Below, piece by piece: positions 22,753 to 33,212 of a stretch of DNA of 64,000 bases. The first letter of the stretch is position 1. Each line of letters opens with the position of its first letter. The stretch lies in contig NC_037260.1 of the NCBI RefSeq assembly GCF_000002425.4, forward strand, positions 11,999,463 to 12,063,462, in the 5' to 3' direction. Below the pieces are notes generated by a model. The model saw nothing but the letters and a program-made list of their open reading frames with translations. It ran no database searches and was not told the DNA's origin. The position numbers were made by a program, and so were the translations under genes. This DNA is from Physcomitrium patens (taxonomy: Eukaryota > Streptophyta > Bryopsida > Funariales > Funariaceae).

Positions 22753-22857
22753 CAATATTGGTTTATAGGAGGGTAATCCACAACCTATAAAATGCCTTAA
22801 GAATTTCAAGAAGAGGGATAATCTACTCTCTCCAAGAAGAATAAGACTCCAATATTG
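22753..22857 (-). ncRNA. A1 leader RNA cassette 2
   Basis: A 105-nt unit closed by perfect 9-bp arms CAATATTGG and CCAATATTG. Inside lie two hairpins, one with GTAGATTATCC and one (TTTATAGG paired with CCTATAAA) with TGTGGATTACC in the loop. It differs from cassette 1 in arm sequence but keeps pairing. Located between the 5' LTR and gag. Confidence 0.65.
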
Positions 22858-22868
22858 TAACAAAAGAA

Positions 22869-22973
22869 GTATTAGTTTAGAAGAGGGTAATCCGCAACCT
22901 CTAAAAAATGCTAGTATACCTTCAAGTAGAGGGGTAATCCACACTCTACTAAGAAAGAACTAGCTCTGATATC
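22869..22973 (-). ncRNA. A1 leader RNA cassette 1
   Basis: A 105-nt unit starting GATATCAGAGCT and ending CTAATAC (arms partly decayed). The first inner hairpin has arms GTAGAG/CTCTAC at 22926-22949 around TGTGGATTACCC; the second has TTTAGAGG and TCTAAA arms around TTGCGGATTACC. It sits 13 nt inside the primer site. Confidence 0.65.
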
Positions 22974-22985
22974 TCAAGTTAGTGT

Positions 22986-22996
22986 AGTCTCGACAA
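22986..22996 (-). other. A1 self-priming primer-binding site
   Basis: The minus strand reads TTGTCGAGACT, 2 nt inside the 5' LTR. It is an 11-nt perfect complement of AGTCTCGACAA at the predicted RNA 5' end in the 3' LTR (17216-17206). No TGG-initiated tRNA complement is present at this position. Confidence 0.75.
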
Positions 22997-22998
22997 AC

Positions 22999-23617
22999 TG
23001 TCACGGATACAAAATACAGACTTGAAATCTAACAAAAAGTTCAAGAAAAAGTGGCAGAACTAGATTAAACAAATGAGTACAAGAACAACACCAGAAAGGT
23101 GAGCTAGAACTCCAAGAGATGTGTTGTCCAGACTTAAGAACTCTTCAGCCTTGATCCCTATATATACTCCTACTTAGGAAGCTTCTCGAGCTACTTCTAT
23201 TAACTAAGAAGCTTTTAGAAGGTTCCAGAGGCTTCCTTTCTAGAAGGTTCTAAAAACTTCTCGAGCTACTTCTATTAACTAGGAAGCTTCTAGAAAGTTC
23301 CAGAAGATTCCTTTCTAGAAGCTTCTAGAAACTTTTCTTCTAGAAGGTTTCAGAGACTTCCTTTCTAGAAGCTTCTAGAAACTTCTCTCTAAAATGTTCC
23401 AGAGGCTTCTCTTCTAGAAGGTTCCAGAGACTTCCTTTCTAAAAGCTTCTAGAAACTTCTCTTCTAGAAGGTTCCAGAGACTTCTTTTCTAGAAGCTTCT
23501 AGAAACTTCTCTCTAAAAGGTTCCAGAGGCTTCTCTTCTAGAAGGTTCCAGAGGCTTGTTTTCTAGAAGGTTCTAGAAACTACTCTCTAGAAAGTTCTAA
23601 GAAATATGTCCCTAACA
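22999..23617 (-). repeat. A1 5' LTR (619 bp)
   Basis: Same length as the 3' LTR and perhaps 96% identical by eye. Contains the HSE array, TATATATA at 23159-23166, and ends on the plus strand in GTCCCTAACA followed by the GTTCC duplication. Confidence 0.97.
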
Positions 23618-23622
23618 GTTCC

Positions 23623-24666
23623 TCGATCACTAACCAATTCTTTCGAACAACCAAAACGAGTGATAATATTCTCATATAAAAATGTTGCTACACTAGTGGC
23701 ATTATCAGTTTTTGTTGCCGTAGCCTCCGCCCATTTGGTGACATAATCGGTGGCTACTAAAATATAACGTTTCTGTCTATTCCGAGAAGCAGGTGCAATT
23801 GGTCCGACGAAATCAATACTCCATTTTTTGAATGGTGTCTGCGCCAAAACTAATACCAATGGCATTGCAGAAGTTCCAGTAGGTCGACCAATTCGTTGAC
23901 AAGGGTCACAACGACGAACATATTTGTGAGCATCCGAAAACATGGTTGGCCACCAATAACCAGCCATTAAAGCTTTATGCGCGGTGCTATCACCTGCAAA
24001 ATGTCCTCCACAGCTATTCAAATGACATCCTTCCAATATGGTACACACTTCACTTGGAAATATGCAACGTCGTAAAATACCATCCCATCCTTGTTTGTAT
24101 AATGTGGCTCCAATCATGGTATACGGCGCACTTCTTATAATCAGACGCTTCTTTAATTTTTCATTATAAGAAATTAGAAAAGTCTGAAATGTGAGATATT
24201 GGATCAGGTCACCATATTCGGGTGTAATAACCTCCACAGCGAATAATTGTGCATCCGAGAGGGCGTCGTTTATCAGCTCATTACCCAGTATATTCGATAA
24301 ACAGGACAAGTGATTTGCATTGGCATGTGTCTTAGCAGGGCGAACATTAATTATAAAATTGAATTCTTGCAGAAGTAACATCTAGTGAGCAATTCGTCCA
24401 CTCAATTGGGGTTTATTTATCATATACTTAAGTGCATCATGATCAACGTGGAAGACAAACGGGTAGCCCAGTAGATAATGGCGGAATTTCTGTACAGAAT
24501 AAATCATGCCGAGGGCTTCTCGCTCGGTAGTATTATAATTACGTTCGGCCATAACCAATTGTCGACTCGCAAAATATATTGGATGATCACGGTTATTGTC
24601 ATCCTTCTGACTCAATATTGATCCAATCCCAACGTTGGATGCATCAACATAAACCTGAAATGGTTT
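23623..24666 (-). pseudogene. pol: B1 RNase H and integrase first part
   Basis: RNase H strands (HPIYFASRQLVMAERNY, EREALGMIYSVQKFRHYLLG, FHVDHDALKYM) end at a stop at 24382, after which the same frame continues (MLLLQEFNFIINVRPAKTHA, NANHLSCLSNILGNELIN). The integrase zinc finger is GCHLNSCGGHFAGD...CDPCQRIGRP (HHCC intact). The core starts KWSIDFVGPIAPASRNRQKR and reaches CSKELVSDRGT, where A1 is inserted. First and second catalytic Asp are present; the Glu is in the second part at about 16970. Confidence 0.9.
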
Positions 24667-24669
24667 CGT

Positions 24670-26085
24670 CTAGCATGGGGCAACCAGTATTGGGGCAGAC
24701 ACCAATTTTTGCTTTAAGGCCTCAAAGGCAACACTGCATTCTGCCGTCCAAACGGGACTAGATCCATCCAATAGTGGTTTCTTTAGCAAATTTGTCAATG
24801 GCTGACATAGTACCATAAAGGAGTGAATAAAACGCCGATAATAGCTGACATAGCCCACAAAGCCACGTACTTCTGACACCGTCTTTGGCTTTGGTAAAGC
24901 CAATATTCGAGTTACTTTATCTGGGTCCGTAGCAATACCACGGCTGGACACTATGTGGCCCAAGAGTCTTCCAGTGGAGACCCCAAATTGAGACTTCTCT
25001 GAATTCAACGATATACCGTACTTATCGCATTGGTCCAGACATCGTCCCAGGCAGTTCAAATGTTCGGCTGTCGTACTGAACGTGCAAAAATCATCTAAGA
25101 ATATTTCCATTGACACTCGTAAATAATCTTGAAAGGCCTGTGTCATCACTCTTTGAAATGTGGCTGGTGCATTGCATAATCCAAATGGCATCACTTTGTA
25201 TACAAATGTACCCCAATCTGTCGTAAAGGTCGTCTTGAGCTGGTCTTCCTTGGCAATTTTCACTTGATTGTAACCCGAAAAACCATCCAGAAATGAATAA
25301 CATTTGTGTCCTGCTACGGCATCCAATATACTGTCCGTAAAAGGTAGAGGAAAATAGTTCTTCTTGGTAGCAGCATTGAGTTTCCGAAAATCTTGATAGA
25401 TTTTAATCTTGCCATTTTTCTTAGGTACCATTACCATTGGTGAGACCCATTCGCTATACGGAACCGGATAAATGAAACCCACATGCAATAATTTGTCCAA
25501 TTCCTCCTTTACCATCAACGAATATTTTGAGTTGAGACGGTGTTGTCTTTGACGAACTGGTATAGCATCCGGAACCAATATAATACGATGTTCACACACC
25601 GTTTCTGGAATACCCTTTAGATCTGCATACGTCCAAGCAAAAGACGATTTATACCGGAGGAAGAATGCTTTCGACTGACTCAATTTGTTACCTTGAATAT
25701 CCTTGTATATCTTTATATTCTGGGGCGCGTCAGGGGTGCCTAAGTTCACAGTCTGGAAAACAGGTTCTTCCACAGCCGCCGATTTAAAATCGCCTGTTGG
25801 CCCGTCGTCGTGCGAAGGAGGCTGCAACTGCTGGTGACTCATGTCTGACCACATTGCACTCACATGATTGACATCATATCGGGTCATCCATTCGGTAATA
25901 ACATGATCCGAGTTAGAGGCATCCTCTTGATGCAGTAAATATTCGCCGGGGCCATCACATTGGTAGACTCCGCCCTTGGTTGTTGAAGGGGTTTGACGTG
26001 CCCCAAATTGTGGTGAAACTATAGCATCATCATCTTCTTCAATCGAGTGACTCTCGTTATCCGATGTAAATTTTGATTCGAGCAA
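24670..26085 (-). pseudogene. pol: B1 linker and reverse transcriptase (OTA type)
   Basis: A continuous 471-codon segment. The first 115 residues are an acidic linker to the protease (HSIEEDDDAIVSPQFG, HVITEWMTRYDVNHVSAMWS). RT has VKEELDKLLHVGFIYPVPYS, MVPKKNGKIKIYQDFRKLNA, SFLDGFSGYNQVKIAKEDQL, MPFGLCNAPATFQRVMTQAF and the catalytic box IFLDDF. It also has the thumb/connection GFVGYVSYYRRFIHSFMVLC and FEALKQKLVSAPILVAP. The style matches plant Athila/Tat relatives. The frame is unusually intact, so B1 is young compared with B0. Confidence 0.92.
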
Positions 26086-26103
26086 TGGGGTTTCTCCGTG
26101 ATA

Positions 26104-26538
26104 TTATACCGGGTATATTTGTAGAACAATCTGATCACTGCCTTTTCCAATTGTCAATGTGCCACGGCCCCAATCGTTCTTAGCCTTGGCTTGATACAAC
26201 CAAGGTCTGCCCAATAAAATGGGATACGATAACGTAGAACGCTGTAACCGAAATACAACATAATCAATTTTGTATGTCAATCCCCCGATTACAGTGGCAA
26301 TATCGCATAAGATTCCCATCGGCTTAACCCGACTATGATCTACCATTCGTAAGACTAATGTCATAGGGAGCAATTGCTTTAGATCCAAGTCTTCCATTGT
26401 ATCAGCGTTCATTAAATTCACACTGGAGCCACCATCGACTTGTACCCCTGGAATTAAAACTCCATCGATTGTTACATCGATTGTTGGTGCTCCCGGATTT
26501 GGGTTTAAGCTAACTTCATGTATTTCTTTAGTGCGCAA
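26104..26538 (-). pseudogene. pol: B1 protease
   Basis: Retropepsin segment with VQVDGGSSVNLMNADTMEDL (active-site Asp-Gly-Gly, seen in some plant OTA proteases), then LSYPILLGRPWLY as the second signature. It ends in the IGKGSDQIVLQIYPV-like strand before a stop and the RT linker. The solo D LTR at 26546 interrupts the coding upstream, separating protease from gag. Only the N-terminal edge is affected. Confidence 0.85.
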
Positions 26539-26545
26539 TCTCCGC

Positions 26546-27876
26546 TGTCGTGTTGTAACACGAGTATACAGTGAAAATAAAAAGAAAGGGGAATTTTATT
26601 AATATTCAGTTACCTCAAATATTGGGAGCATCGACCAACTCCAGTGCAAATACTGAGTGGTCAGGTTCAATGACTCCGTTACAGTCAGCCGGGGCATACT
26701 GAAATACTCGATTCGATTCCAATAACGGGAGTCAGCAGGAAGAGAAGGACCAATTCACACGACGGATTCGAAGAGCCAATTGGATCCAATTTTGAGAATC
26801 CAATCCGGGTCCTCTTATCCAATATGAGACCTGAATTGGCTGGTCAATCCAATTACAGGAAATCCAGGTCTTACTACGGGTCTTAGCCAATCCGACGCGA
26901 GGACCAATTTGACCCAATTACGGGAACATCTAGGTTACTACTGGACTCTTATCCAATATGAGACCTGAATTGGTCGGGCGACTCAATGTGGTCCCGATTA
27001 CGGGGTTCGATTCTGTTTCAGGCTGTCCTGTTCTCTGTGCCGTTTCAGGGAACGTTGTTTTCGGTAAATGGATTTCTTAAAGGTAAAAACGGAGGATAAA
27101 GCTCTGATGGTGAGAGCCAATTTCGGATCCAAGCTTGACGGTGGGAGCCAATTCTGGATCTAAGATGGAAGATTGAAGAAATTCAGAGGATAAGGTTAGG
27201 GGGGATATAGTTTTGAAAAGGGGGTTTTTTTTTTTTTCTCGGAGAATCGTGGGGGGAGCTAGTTTTCAACCTTTTCCAAGGTTACTAGTTCGGTTTTCAT
27301 TGGAGGTTTCTGAAGATCAAAGGAGGGATTAGAGAGAGAGGAGCTTCATGCTTCGGATCGGGGAAGGAAAGACATAGAATTTGGATTTTTCTTCTTCGTA
27401 GAGTTTTGGGAAGACTAAGGCAATCGCTGCTGAAGTCAGTATTGTATTGGTGAATCGGGATTTTTAATGAAGTGGGTTTGAATACTCTTGACTGTTTTGT
27501 GAAATCGAGCTACGTCTGCGATTGAAGGATTAAAAGGGTGTCTATAGGATTGAGTATGCAGAGTGAATGAAATTTATTGGGTTAATCTAACAAGACAGTC
27601 AGTGGATACAAGATCGTAAGTACAAAGCGGTATTGAAGATTAACAGTTTGGGTTGTTCGGGGTTCTTTGTAATGTCTAGAGACCTACCGACTGGGGCAAA
27701 AAGAACTTCGACAAACAATCGAAGAGCATCCGTATAGATTTACGGTACATTGTTGCAGTCGTTTATATCCCAGCAGTCAAAACTGATAGACTGCTTGACT
27801 ATCGGTGAATCTCCATACTACCTTCTACAGCCAGTCGCCCGGCACGTTCTCGAGCAGAAAAGCACGTAATACGACA
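26546..27876 (+). mobile_element. Solo LTR of family D in B1 (1331 bp)
   Basis: Starts TGTCGTGTTGTAACACGAG and ends AATACGACA with no internal region. A perfect 4-bp duplication CCGC flanks it (26542-26545, 27877-27880). It resembles the solo LTR at 33213 more than the D1/D2 LTRs, sharing the AAGGTTACTAGTTCGG block near 27280. The internal part was presumably lost by LTR-LTR recombination. Confidence 0.93.
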
Positions 27877-27880
27877 CCGC

Positions 27881-28371
27881 CATATTAACGCTGAATTCAA
27901 TGTTGATCGATATTCCGGTGCTATAGCCAAAAGTTGCTTCATTGTAATTGAAGGCTGGATAATATCCAAATCCTTCAAAATGTCGTAGGGTTGTATATTG
28001 AGAGTAACTACCAATGCTCTTTTGTATTTCATTGGTTTCGTTTTGACTGTGTTCAGCAGCAATTCCTTCCTCTTAGTCGACTCTTCGACCACTAAAGGTT
28101 CCTTCAATGGGTACGAGCTTATATTGGGTTGTGCGGATATTGGGACGTGGTCATTTGTGATTGGTCTTGATGTCCCCGAAAAATTGGCACGTGAACCTGA
28201 AGTGGGTTTCTCGTCTTGTTGAGGGCTCAATATTGGTATACATCCCAATACTAATATTGATTTGGTTCGCCTCTTGGACGGCGCTACTGTTGTTACTTCG
28301 ATTGGGCCATCCAGGTCCTGAATTAGATTCTTGCCTTTTTGTTGGCCCCTGGTAAGCACTGCGTTCACCAC
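27881..28371 (-). pseudogene. gag: B1 gag-protease spacer
   Basis: The frame VNAVLTRGQQKGKNLIQDLD to PEYRSTLNSALIW continues from the zinc-knuckle region towards protease. It contains a repeat-like Pro/Ser-rich stretch (PILSPQQDEKPTSGSR) and VTLNIQPYDILKDLDIIQPS. B0 has a homologue at 36917-37201 and 36690-36900. The last 26 codons of the open frame lie in the solo LTR and are not native. No enzymatic motif is seen. Confidence 0.65.
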
Positions 28372-29994
28372 CTCGACGCGATGTACTGGTGAGTCCCGTT
28401 GAACAGGACCTTTGTCCTCCGTCGGTCAGCTTGTTTGCATCTGCTAGTCCCGATTATTATAATTAAAAGCTGCATTGCACTGCTGATAAGTATGACCAGA
28501 CTGCTTACAATTTCCACATATTGGGGCATAATCATCACTTGCTCTTGGATTAGGACATTCACTCGCATAATGTCCGATTTTTCTGCACCGATAGCAACGA
28601 AGTGGTCTTCTGCCAGCTCCATCAGAGATATTGGATTTCTCTACTGGTATATAACGGCTCGGTCTATTCCATGTCGGTTGAGTGAAGGATCCTGGTTGAT
28701 CCATTGGTACTGTAGATTCTGGCATTGGCTTCTACATGGGTGAATATTGATGATATCCTTGCTGATTCACCTCTAAGCCATGGATATTGGATATACCTTC
28801 TTGGTGAAATTCAGAGTTTTGGAAATTGGAATAATTTCTGTTTTGTCTATTCGCTCGATTTCCATTCCAGCCGAACCTATTATTCATTTGAACTTAATTT
28901 ACATCCCACGAAGTTGGTTGACTCATGGTCTGTTGTCCGACTTGTTGTTGTTTTCTTAAGTTCCAACAATTGGCAGTGGTATGCTTACCCCTATAAAAGG
29001 TACATTGAACCATCATTTGGAGTGGTGAAGAACATTCGGTTACCAAATGACCTTGTCCCATACAATTGCTACACCAAACATTGGGTCGCATATTGGTCAG
29101 TTTATGCCTTTTTTCTTTATCCTTGGCCAGATTCACAGCCAATTCATCCATTTTCTTCGTTAATGTTAACAGCAATGACTCATTGGGATCCCTTGATACC
29201 AATTCATTGGTCAATTCCTTTGTAGGTATTGGTTTTTGATATGCGGAATAAGGCACATACGGTTGTGACGATGATGGTAGTACAGCCTGCAATGGAACGG
29301 CATTCACTATTCCCTATGGAATTGTACCATAATCACTCCTTCTCGGATAACTTTTCGATGCGTCATTCCAATTTGTCATTTGATAACCGCCTTACGATGG
29401 AATCATTGTGGCGCCAACGGTTAAGTGCTGGTCGTAATGACATTCCTCCCATACTTTTGCTCGCTCAAGAGATGCTGCAATGGTAGCTGATTGGGCCTCC
29501 TTTACAAACATCTTCAATTTTGGTGGGTGTAATCCATTAACCAATATGGACAACACAAACGATTCCGACATTTGGTTATTTGGCCATTTTCGAAGTATAT
29601 CTGCTTTACGACCATAATATAACTGTACCGCTTCCTCTGGTACCATTCTGCTGTTCATTAATCTTTCTCGAAGACGTTCTTCAAAACCAATTGGTCAAAA
29701 ATGGGCTAAAAATGCCGTTTTCAATGCCTCCCAATTGATAAATTGATGTACAGGTTAACGGTTATACCACTCGAATGCTGTGTCTTTTAGTGTCGTTGGC
29801 AACCATCTCAGCCAAATGTCTTCTATCCTTCCATTATTGGCTATACACGCCGTCAAGAATTGAAACAAATGTTGATGTAGGTCCGCACCTGACAAACCTT
29901 GAAAAGTAGGTAATGGTACAACGCTAGTCGTACGATCGCCCAAGGTACCCATTTGAACTGCAATCGAAACGGCTGGTCCTCCTGCCGCCATCAA
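28372..29994 (-). pseudogene. gag: B1 gag with multiple zinc knuckles
   Basis: Starts near 29994 (MMAAGGPAVSIAVQMGTLGD). The capsid-like domain has VVPLPTFQGLSGADLHQHLF, IWLRWLPTTLKDTAFEWYNR and SFVLSILVNGLHPPKLKMFV. The C-terminal part has CSNCMGQGHLVTEC, a weaker CTFYRGKHTTANC, then CYRCRKIGHYASEC and CGNCKQSGHTYQQC, giving three clear CX2CX4HX4C knuckles plus one degenerate. Stops break it near 29755, 29390, 28894 and 28440. It would package RNA into particles. B0 has the same plan in worse condition. Confidence 0.85.
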
Positions 29995-30655
29995 ATTTTC
30001 TGTTCCTCTGAAATTTGTTTTAAAATAATCTCTGCTTTTCCTTACTCTAATTATCGAGCTCTCAGCGGTCCTTGCTTTATTGTTATTCTCCGCAAATAGT
30101 TTTATTGGTTGATTTGCAGGTGAAAAAGTTGGATTTTAAAATACGATATAGTTGCCTTTATTGGCGACCAATTCATGCCAATCTGCAGAGCCCCTATTGC
30201 TCGTTTCAGCGGTACCCCCTACTGGAAAATTACCTAATGGAGTACCAAATACTTCTATGCCTCCTTCTCTTTCAGTTAATGGCCTCAAGATTTCTACTGA
30301 AATGTTAACAAAATTTCCCGCGAGTACTCTTGGCAGTTTTTCTAACGGTACATAAGACTGCAGAATTAACAGTCTCTCCGGTTCTTGATATGTTCGGATG
30401 CGCCAACAAGCTTGCAACCATGGTTTAATCCAATTCTGTCGATGCTTTCTTTTAAGATTACATTCTTACTCCTCTCTACGCAAGTTCCTTCCTTGCACTC
30501 TTCCCTGTCTTTCTCTCAACTGATTTATTTTCCTCGATGCAATGCTCCCGTTCTTATTAACCATAATCTTTCTTCAAACACTACTGAAATCATCTTCCAT
30601 TGACTATTTTCTCACACATTTGTAATTAATTCATAACGCTCAAAGCTATTATTAC
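29995..30655 (-). other. B1 leader between primer site and gag
   Basis: A 660-nt untranslated leader. An open minus-strand frame of 93 codons (30417-30136, VLAGNFVNISVEILRPLTER) lies here. B0 has a much shorter leader without it, so I do not call a gene. Confidence 0.5.
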
Positions 30656-30673
30656 TCCCCGGTAGCGGCACCA
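30656..30673 (-). other. B1 primer-binding site, tRNA-Asp type
   Basis: The minus strand reads TGGTGCCGCTACCGGGGA, 3 nt inside the 5' LTR. The plant tRNA-Asp site used by Athila/Tat elements is, from memory, TGGCGCCGTTGCCGGGGA; 15 of 18 positions agree. Confidence 0.75.
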
Positions 30674-30676
30674 AAA

Positions 30677-31452
30677 TGTGGTTGATCGTTTTACTTATTC
30701 CGAAAGGAACCTCCCTGAATAAACCTGTATAGGGGAATTCGAACACGGGGAGTGACTAGTTACTTGAGCGTTCACGTTAGGGTCACACAATTAATTATCT
30801 CCAATGTATCGTCTCTATTTCCATTGTCTAAGCACACAAGGAAACTATAATCTCTCCTTTCACCTTATCAATCTCTTCTTTACAACAATTCAGTCATACC
30901 AATAACTGTTATTTCCACCAATATATCTTCACTCTTATAATCTCCAAATGTAATACTGCAACATCACAGCTTCAGCACACAATTACCCTCATTCCATTTA
31001 CTGGAATTCTTCACACAGAACTACCATTCACATTACAGTGTTTCACACAACCACAGATTCACTCTTTCTGTTGAACTACATTCAGATTTCAGCATTCAAT
31101 CTCTCTTCTTCTCATTCAATAACATATAATTCCATTCACACTTTCATTCCATGATTCACTTCACAATATTCAGAAACTCTCAATACTCTTATTTCAAAGA
31201 ACATAACAACAAAAGAAAAGAGGTAGCACCAAGCTTACCCCGGCTCACACTATTACAGTAATGGCAGTTTCTTCCTCTCTCTCATCCTCCTTATCCTACC
31301 ACGAGATACCAACTGCTACATCTCTAATGAAAACTACTTTTCCTAACTATTCATCCATTTTAACTACTGAATTATCTTTCCAACAGTCATCTATCCATGT
31401 TTACACTATAAACTAAGTATCTATAAATCAGCACATAACTACTTATTCTACA
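30677..31452 (-). repeat. B1 5' LTR (776 bp)
   Basis: Identical in length to the 3' LTR at 13686-14461, with only scattered substitutions. Ends TTATTCTACA and is followed by the TAAGT duplication at 31453-31457, after which D1 pol resumes (CNRPVILTVDASP). Confidence 0.95.
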
Positions 31453-31457
31453 TAAGT

Positions 31458-32150
31458 GCAATAGACCAGTGATTCTTACTGTGGACGCTAGTCCAATTGC
31501 CATTGGATGGACTGTGGATCAAGATGATTCCAGTGGGAATAGATTTGCAGTTCGATTTGGAACTAAAGTTTTAAGTATTCGTCAGCGTGCATATTCGCAA
31601 GTCAAAAGAGAACTTTGGGGAGTTGTTTCGGCTATAAAAGCTGAAAAGAACTATTTGATTGGGGCAGTAGTAGTAATTGAAATAGATTGCTTGCCATTGC
31701 TTGGAATGATTATTAACTGTTCAACGCCAGATATTGCAATGTTGAGATAGATTGCTTATATTAAGTCACTAAATCTAGAATTTAAGCATGTTACTGGGAA
31801 GAAAAATTTAGTAGCAGACATGCTATCTTGAGCAAGATACGAGAGGGAGGACAAAATGGTTGATGACATTGATGACGTCGGATTGAAATTCTATTCAATA
31901 TCAAATCTCAACAGAGAAGACAAGCTATTTCTTGAAGAATCTTATGAAGGACAATTATTGGATATTAGTCATTACTTGAATACCTTGACTAAGCAGGAGA
32001 ATTGGTCTACAGAAAAATTCAAACAAATAAGAAAAAAAGCATATGGATTTTTGCTTCGAGATGGATTCTTATAGAATTGACCGAAGAAATGAATTGGGAT
32101 GCCACAACGAGTGATAGGTAAACGGAAGAAAAACTAAAATTATTAAAAGA
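31458..32150 (+). pseudogene. pol: D1 RNase H and pre-integrase linker
   Basis: Resumes D1 pol after B1: VILTVDASPIAIGWTVDQDD (first Asp), YSQVKRELWGVVSAIKAEKN (Glu), IEIDCLPLLGMI (Asp), a stop, then HVTGKKNLVADMLS (final Asp), the four RNase H residues. The linker follows (VDDIDDVGLKFYSISNLNRE, 31856-32074) and then a stop-rich stretch to 32150. D2 has the same content at 45140-45840, where the Glu of IEID is a stop. Confidence 0.85.
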
Positions 32151-33212
32151 GTTTCATGATAGTTTATGGGCAGGGCATAGAGGAATCTGGGCTACTTTTG
32201 CTAAACTCAAGGAACGATATTGGTGGAAAAATATGTATCGAGATGTGCTCTCATTTGTAGAGTCATGTGAAATCTATCAATCGTATTCTAATATCCGACA
32301 TCGAGATGGTCTTCATCCTACGTATCCTCTGGCTATTCATTTTAAATGGATTGTTGATTTGGTTATTATGCCAGTTGGGTTATGGCAAATGAGATATTTG
32401 ATTTTAGCTCGTGAAGATTTATCAAATCAAGTAGAAGGAAGAGCATTGAGGACAAAATCTACAGAGGAGATTTGTAGGTTTTTGCTTGAAGATGTCATTT
32501 GCCGCTACGGATGCGTAGGAAAAATCACTGCAAATCATGGAGAATTAAATGCACAAGAAGCTCGTAAGTTCTTTGAAAGATGTGGAGTTAAACTATCACT
32601 GACTACTACTTATAATCTGGAAGGGAATGCAAAAAGCAAACGCGGTCACCCATCGATTGTGAAAGCATTAGTTAAAGCTTGTAATGGGAAAGTTAAAGAG
32701 TGGCCACGGCTTTTGTCATTTGCATTATGGGCTGATCTAACAACACATAGTTCGGTGACAGGATATATGCCAGTAGAACTTATGATAGGTCGAAAACCAA
32801 TTATGCCGATTGAAAAAAAGGTACTTACTTGGAGTATGCTACCATGGGAAGATGGATTGACAAGAGAAGAACTTCTGGCTATTAGGATTCGACAATTGGA
32901 ACAAAGATCTGAAGATGTGCAAATAACATTGGAAAGGTTAAAAAGAGCAAGGTTACTAAACAAGGCACGATTCGATAAGCAACTTCGATTGAGACCTATA
33001 GCAATCGAAGAAGGTGACTGGATACTTGTTTATGACAATAGTCTAGATAATCAATATAGTACTTTGCGGAAATTTTCAAAACGTAGGTTTGGACCATATG
33101 TAGTAACAACTGTTCATGATAATGCGACTTACTCATTACGGGAGTTAAATGGTACAAAATTGAAAATACCAATTGCAGGGAAGCGAGTAAAAATATTTAA
33201 ACGAAGACACGT
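32151..33212 (+). pseudogene. pol: D1 integrase
   Basis: The HHCC finger region begins FHDSLWAGHRGIW and ends SCEIYQSYSN, where the second Cys of CxxC has become Tyr. The core runs from FKWIVDLVIM (first Asp) to ANHGELNAQEARKF and NAKSKRGHPSIVKAL. The expected second Asp is Asn (AAT, 32533-32535) and the expected Glu is Lys (AAA, 32638-32640). The C-terminal part has EEGDWILVYDNSLDNQYSTL, FSKRRFGPYVV and IPIAGKRVKIFKRRH. The long open frame (32233-33212) is catalytically dead if these assignments hold. A solo LTR cuts the last 40 codons. Confidence 0.82.

Noticed and set aside
22960-22975. TATCAGAGC as a tRNA-iMet primer-binding site in A and C
   Set aside because: No TGG, not adjacent to the LTR, and repeated in each leader cassette; the 11-nt self-complement at the LTR edge fits better.
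17081-23617. Endogenous pararetrovirus (caulimovirus) instead of retrotransposon
   Set aside because: Paired LTRs, target duplications, integrase and a chromodomain are present; no movement protein or coat motif seen.
30136-30417. 93-codon frame in the B1 leader as an Ogre-like extra 5' ORF
   Set aside because: No counterpart in B0, no domain, and too short for the Ogre ORF1.
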